Assembly: GCA_964385635.1 (NCBI GenBank)
Contig: CAYLPU010000102.1
Coordinates: 1-18,246 of the forward strand
Direction: 5' to 3'
DNA length: 18,246 bases
Source: CAYLPU01 sp964385635
GTDB taxonomy: Bacteria > Chloroflexota > Anaerolineae > B4-G1
Both the position numbers and the translations under genes were made by a program. The stretch's first letter is position 1. Each line of letters starts with the position of its first letter. The notes beneath the pieces are model-generated. The model ran no database searches and was not told where the DNA came from. It saw only the letters and a list, made by a program, of their open reading frames with translations. Below are positions 14,993 to 18,246 of this stretch, piece by piece.

Positions 14993-16137
14993 CAAGAGAG
15001 AAATCCCTCCGCGCGGAGAATCCCCTGGAACGCCTGGCGTGCGTCCGCAAGTGCCTTCGCACGCCATCGCTCCTCTCGAGGGGCGAACAACTCCTGGAAG
15101 TCGCGCTCGATGCGCTTCCGCGCTTTCCGGTTTCTTGCGCCGAACCAGTACATTTGGTTCTCGAGGATCATGGTACGCAGGCTGCGGAGGGTGGCGAACA
15201 AGGAGTCCCCCATGGTGCCAAACTCGAAACTGGTGGCGTAGAGACGCTTGTCGGGAAATTCGTTGTGCACGAGCGTGTAGACGTAGTCGATCATGTCCCC
15301 CCGGATGCTATAGAACTCCGACTGGTTGGTCTTCACCACCAGAGGGTATGAGAACTGCCGCTCGAGTTCTTTGGATTCCCTCGGCTCCATCCACGAGTTG
15401 ACCATGCTCATCTGGTAGCGCGGTCCGTACCCGGTGTGCATGTCCAAATGCACGATTTGCTCGTAATCCCGGATGTGATTCCGGTACAGGTCCATGAGCA
15501 CCCGCGTCTCTTCCTGGAGGGATTCCCCGCCGTAGTAGGTTCCCCTGGGAAAACGAACCTGTCCCAGGAGCATGGTGTGGCGAAACCTCTGCGGCCCCAG
15601 GGAAACCGCGAGCCGAAGCAGCCTGAGAAGGAAAGAAATGTTGCCCCAGAATAGACTGTCGACCGGCACAGCCGGGTTCAGAAAAGAATCCAGCCTCCCG
15701 TAATCAGGGTTGAAGGATTCCCCCAAAGAGTGCGTGGGCCAGACGAAGTTGCGGTTTAAGTCCACGTTCCCCTCGTTCGTCCGCCGTCTGTGCTTCATGC
15801 CCCAGGGGTTGATGGCATGGACGAGGAGCAGCCCGGTGCCGGTTCTCACTGGCTCCAGCCGGGGGAGGAACTCATCGAGGAAGAGTTGGAGCATGGCCGA
15901 TCCCACGTACCCCTCCACGCCGTGCTCCCCTGTGGTGAAGAGCAGGAGCCTTTCCTTGCTCTGCAAGCCCTCCGCCTGGATCCAGTCGATGGTGAGCGGT
16001 TCGTCCCCTGTGCGAACGAGGCAGTGGGACCCCAGTCGGGCGTCGGGCCAGAACCTCTGGACCAGATCAATGTCCTGGCGGAACCTGGCCCTCGATTCCT
16101 CATAGGTCTGGGGAAACAAGGTGGAAACTTCTGCCAT
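14992..16137 (-). CDS. M14-family zinc carboxypeptidase-like protein (DUF2817)
   Basis: A 381-residue metalloenzyme related to zinc carboxypeptidases and the succinylglutamate desuccinylase group. The zinc ligands are H72 and E75 (GEHGVEG) and H234 (LDMHTGYG), with the likely catalytic glutamate E305 (SFEFGTMG). NVDLNRNF (about 124-131) holds the Asn-Arg pair that binds a substrate carboxylate. No signal peptide is present, so it is cytoplasmic and fits the processing of a molecule brought in by the transporter just upstream. ATG at 16137 follows GAGGGGGG with good spacing and begins 11 bp after the transporter stop; the longer frame to 16278 overlaps that gene and is not used. Its stop overlaps the aminotransferase start by one base. 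The bond it cuts (peptide or N-acyl) is not known. Confidence 0.88.
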   Translation of the reverse strand: MAEVSTLFPQTYEESRARFRQDIDLVQRFWPDARLGSHCLVRTGDEPLTIDWIQAEGLQSKERLLLFTTGEHGVEGYVGSAMLQLFLDEFLPRLEPVRTGTGLLLVHAINPWGMKHRRRTNEGNVDLNRNFVWPTHSLGESFNPDYGRLDSFLNPAVPVDSLFWGNISFLLRLLRLAVSLGPQRFRHTMLLGQVRFPRGTYYGGESLQEETRVLMDLYRNHIRDYEQIVHLDMHTGYGPRYQMSMVNSWMEPRESKELERQFSYPLVVKTNQSEFYSIRGDMIDYVYTLVHNEFPDKRLYATSFEFGTMGDSLFATLRSLRTMILENQMYWFGARNRKARKRIERDFQELFAPREERWRAKALADARQAFQGILRAEGFLS

Positions 16138-16148
16138 GAAAACCCCCC

Positions 16149-17609
16149 TCAGAACGGCCCGAAACGGATCGCCACCCCAAGCCCCAGGAAAGCGACAGTG
16201 ACGAGGAACACCCACAGCCACAACTTCAACGACCACTTGAGCCACTTGGGATAACTCACCACGGTGAGCCCCAGGCAAATCAGGAGCACCGGGTTTGTTG
16301 GATACACCATGTTCGAAAACCCGTCGCCGAAGCAGTAGGCCGTCACCGCGACCTGGCGGGTCACGCCGACCAGGTCGGCCAGAGGCAGGAGGATGGGCAT
16401 CATGAGAAACGCCTTGGCGGAGCCGGAGCCGATGAAGAACTCAATGAACAGGGCCAGCCCGTACACTATCAGCGCGGCGAGGAAAGGACCGGCCTGGGAG
16501 AAGGAGATGGAAGCGCTATGCAGGATGGTGTCCATGATGCCTCCCTGGGCAGCGATGTGCTTGATGCTCGCGGCCATGAGAATCAGCGGAATCCCAGGGG
16601 CGATGCCGGACACGCCCTCCCATATGGATTTACGCACTGCCCTCCCTCCGGTTCCAGAAACCAGACCCGCTCCCACTCCCCCCAACAGGAACAAGAGGCC
16701 CACGAGAGGGAGGGCAAGCTGGGAGATCGCCGGGAGAAACGCCCCTCCCACGAGCACGAGGAGGATCAGGAGGAAGAAAACAAGAAACCAACCGATAGCC
16801 TTCCCCAGCCGAGGGCTTCCCTCTGAGAGGGAATCCAGCTGGAGCGCCTGGTACCTGGCGCGCTCGGCGCGATCCTCCTCAAACACGGGAGAGGCCTGTG
16901 GGTTTCGCTCCACGCTCCGCGCATAGCGAACGAGGAAAACAGCGAAGACGGCGTAGGTGACGAGAAAGATCGGGACACGCAGCCAGGCGCCGGAGAAAAG
17001 GGGAAGGCCCGCAATCTTCTGCGCCACGCCGATGGTGAAGGGGTTCGTGATGGCAGCGGAGAACCCCATGTTCGTGGCCAAAATGCTCATACCCAGGCCG
17101 ACGAGAGAATCCCAGCCCAGGAAATAGGAGAGGGCAATCATCACGGGGACGAGGGGCACGACTTCCTCAAAGATGCCGAAGAAGGCCCCCATTGACATAA
17201 AGAGGAGAGAGATGACGAGAAGAAGGGGGTACTTCCGTCCCCCGAAGGCCCTCACGACGCGGGCGATGGCCGCCTGGAGGATGCCGCTTTTGTCCAGCAC
17301 AGCGAAGGAGACCCCCACCATCAGGAGGAAGAAGATGATCGTGATAACGGTGATCCCGTCGGGTCCCCAGAGAACCTCCACCGGGGCTGTGAACCAGCGC
17401 CAGACGGGGTAGTTCGGCCGCTCTACATACTGGAACGATTGAGCATCGATGATCTCCCGCCCCTCCTGGACCGTCCTCGCGTAGCGTCCCGCCTGGATGA
17501 CCCGGGTGAGGATCCCCGCCGCCGTCATCAAGACCAGCAAAATGAGTAAGGATTGGACGAACGCTTTCTTGCTGATTTGTGCTCCTGCTCTCTGTTCCCT
17601 GGTAGACAT
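16149..17609 (-). CDS. YfcC/DcuC-type membrane transporter
   Basis: A 486-residue integral membrane protein with about 12 hydrophobic segments, of the YfcC family (C4-dicarboxylate/basic amino acid/short-chain fatty acid carriers related to DcuC and AbgT). An N-terminal helix is followed by an extracytoplasmic loop containing FQYVERPNYPVW, then LMVGVSFAVLDKSGI, MGAFFGIFEEVVPLVPVM, TNMGFSAAITNPFTIGVAQ, FIEFFIGSGSAKAFLMMPILLPLADLVG-type hairpin and YCFGDGFSNMVYPTNPV, all family hallmarks. A hydrophilic loop of about 35 residues (VERNPQ to SEGSPR) is cytoplasmic. ATG at 17609 is preceded by GGGGAGA. It is the first gene of a three-gene operon with the peptidase and the aminotransferase, so the cargo is probably an amino-acid conjugate or peptide; that is inference. 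Confidence 0.9.
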   Translation of the reverse strand: MSTREQRAGAQISKKAFVQSLLILLVLMTAAGILTRVIQAGRYARTVQEGREIIDAQSFQYVERPNYPVWRWFTAPVEVLWGPDGITVITIIFFLLMVGVSFAVLDKSGILQAAIARVVRAFGGRKYPLLLVISLLFMSMGAFFGIFEEVVPLVPVMIALSYFLGWDSLVGLGMSILATNMGFSAAITNPFTIGVAQKIAGLPLFSGAWLRVPIFLVTYAVFAVFLVRYARSVERNPQASPVFEEDRAERARYQALQLDSLSEGSPRLGKAIGWFLVFFLLILLVLVGGAFLPAISQLALPLVGLLFLLGGVGAGLVSGTGGRAVRKSIWEGVSGIAPGIPLILMAASIKHIAAQGGIMDTILHSASISFSQAGPFLAALIVYGLALFIEFFIGSGSAKAFLMMPILLPLADLVGVTRQVAVTAYCFGDGFSNMVYPTNPVLLICLGLTVVSYPKWLKWSLKLWLWVFLVTVAFLGLGVAIRFGPF

Positions 17610-17639
17610 CTTTCTCCCCTATTCATGAGCAGTGCAGCA

Positions 17640-17831
17640 TCAAGCGGTAGCCATCTCTGGCTTCAGCACCCACGTCTCATCCAACTCCAGTATCTCAATA
17701 CTCTTTTTGCGCACGCCCAACTCGTGCTCGATGAGTAGGTCAACCAGCTTGCCGCCGTCAATCAATGTGTCGTAGAGTTGGTGGAGTTCGTCAGGCGGCG
17801 ACTGTATCCACGTCTGGTCAACGCCCCTGTG
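17640..17831 (-). pseudogene. C-terminal gene remnant, possibly Mrr-like restriction endonuclease
   Basis: An open frame of 63 codons with no start codon that makes sense ends at TGA (17640-17642), 30 bp before the transporter gene. Its C-terminal part reads LIDGGKLVDLLIEHELGV, which resembles the end of Mrr-type restriction endonucleases (typically LIDG..L..LMIE..VGV). The frame stops at TAA at 17832-17834, exactly where the putative insertion sequence begins, so the gene looks cut by the insertion. The family call rests on one short motif and is tentative; the fact that this is a headless fragment is better supported. Confidence 0.4.
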
Positions 17832-17923
17832 TTAAGCTAAAAGGTGTCGCCTTTTGGAGTACTATTTGAGAAGTGTGGTAGACTAGGGATGGCAGCCGTA
17901 GTAGTAGGCGCTGTGGGAAGTGT

Positions 17924-17971
17924 GGGCAACGCGGAGCGTTGTCCAAGCTTGTGGGCAGCCGTAGGCTGTCC
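17924..17971. repeat. Two consecutive hairpins ahead of the transposase gene
   Basis: GGGCAACGC (17924-17932) pairs with GCGTTGTCC (17936-17944) around GGA, and GGGCAGCC (17953-17960) pairs with GGCTGTCC (17964-17971) around GTA. Each stem has one G-T pair. Both share the GGGCA...TGTCC outer arms. They lie 70-120 bp upstream of the transposase start and could block read-through from neighbouring transcripts. Confidence 0.6.
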
Positions 17972-18044
17972 ACGAGGCGGCACTTTCGACAGCGCAGCCC
18001 CCGACCACACTGGCTTCAAATGGTACCCGAAAGGAAATCTAACC

Positions 18045-18246
18045 ATGTCGAAAACTGAACGTCGTCCACGTTTGACCGCTGCCCGCAAGCTCGAGTTGTA
18101 TTTGGCGACACGCTCAGCCGATGCACCGCTGGGCGAGATCTTGCGCCAATACGGGGTGCACCTGGATGATCTGCGAGCCATCGAGCGCGTGGTGGAGAGT
18201 TCCGCCTTGGCCGGACTGAAAGCCCAATCCCGCCACGGACGCCAGC
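18045..18246 (+). CDS. Transposase orfA-like helix-turn-helix protein (3' partial)
   Basis: ATG at 18045 follows AAGGAAA eight bases upstream. The first 67 residues include RLTAARKLELYLATRS, LGEILRQYGVHLDDLRAIER and a basic end (LKAQSRHGR). This fits the N-terminal helix-turn-helix protein of IS3/IS150-like elements, where a charged helix is followed by a GE(I/L)LR..G motif. The rest, including any catalytic DDE partner, lies beyond the window, so the family cannot be fixed. Confidence 0.55.
   Translation, partial: MSKTERRPRLTAARKLELYLATRSADAPLGEILRQYGVHLDDLRAIERVVESSALAGLKAQSRHGRQ

Larger units (their letters stand above)
17830..18246 (+). mobile_element. Left part of an insertion sequence (runs off the window)
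   Basis: The element is proposed from a transposase-like gene at the right edge and a sharp break of the neighbouring gene frame at about 17830. The boundary TGTTAAGCTAAAAGG would be the terminal repeat, but the matching right end is outside the window, so the edge is inferred. Within it are the inverted repeat AAAAGG/CCTTTT (17839-17855) and two hairpins before the transposase start. Confidence 0.45.

Noticed and set aside
17837..18181. 114-codon - strand frame over the insertion-sequence leader and transposase start
   Set aside because: It runs antisense to the transposase frame through hairpins and shows no protein family features.

Overview
The window looks like a chromosomal piece of a Chloroflexota bacterium (Anaerolineae/Caldilineae-like), probably from a metagenome. 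This is inferred from style, not from a marker gene: three neighbouring cell-envelope genes carry long Pro/Thr linkers encoded by tandem DNA repeats, a LytR-CpsA-Psr protein and a LysM protein are both built that way, and a GCCCTGAGCCTGTCGAA-type palindromic repeat (PVRQAQGR in protein) sits inside a coding region. No rRNA, tRNA or CRISPR array was seen.

Region 1 (2-6750), envelope and signalling. A partial secreted Pro/Thr-rich protein with one fibronectin type III domain (+) converges on an LCP-family protein (-). Behind the LCP gene is a two-gene unit (-): a multi-pass membrane histidine kinase (7TM-like, GAF-like, coiled coil, PAS, HisKA, HATPase) whose stop codon overlaps the start of a membrane-anchored two-LysM protein with a Pro/Thr tail. 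No response regulator is present. Both the kinase and the LCP gene have an extended -10 promoter with the same TGGTATAAT core.

Region 2 (6886-11845), a carbohydrate cassette on the - strand: mannose/sorbose-family PTS EIIA, EIIB, a fused EIIC-EIID, a class I (DhnA/LsrF-type) aldolase, and a zinc-dependent medium-chain dehydrogenase. Together they could import and phosphorylate a sugar or polyol, oxidise or reduce the phosphate, and cleave it by aldol chemistry. EI, HPr and a dedicated regulator are not here. A strong promoter (TTGACA, 18 bp, TATACT) drives the operon.

Region 3 (11664-12083), a 420-base divergent control region between the PTS operon and a group II PLP decarboxylase. It holds opposed promoters, a perfect 15-bp palindrome, other inverted repeats, and a leader with two good hairpins before the decarboxylase start.

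Region 4 (12084-17609). The aromatic-L-amino-acid decarboxylase-like gene (+) converges on a tightly packed operon (-): YfcC-type carboxylate/amino-acid transporter, M14/DUF2817 zinc peptidase-like protein, and a class V aminotransferase of the isopenicillin-N-epimerase type. Gaps of 11 bp and a one-base stop/start overlap suggest coordinated uptake and processing of a peptide-like or N-acylated amino acid.

Region 5 (17640-18246). The C-terminal remnant of a gene, possibly an Mrr-like restriction endonuclease, ends abruptly at what looks like the left end of an insertion sequence. The element has hairpins in its leader and the first part of a transposase orfA-like gene, which runs off the window.
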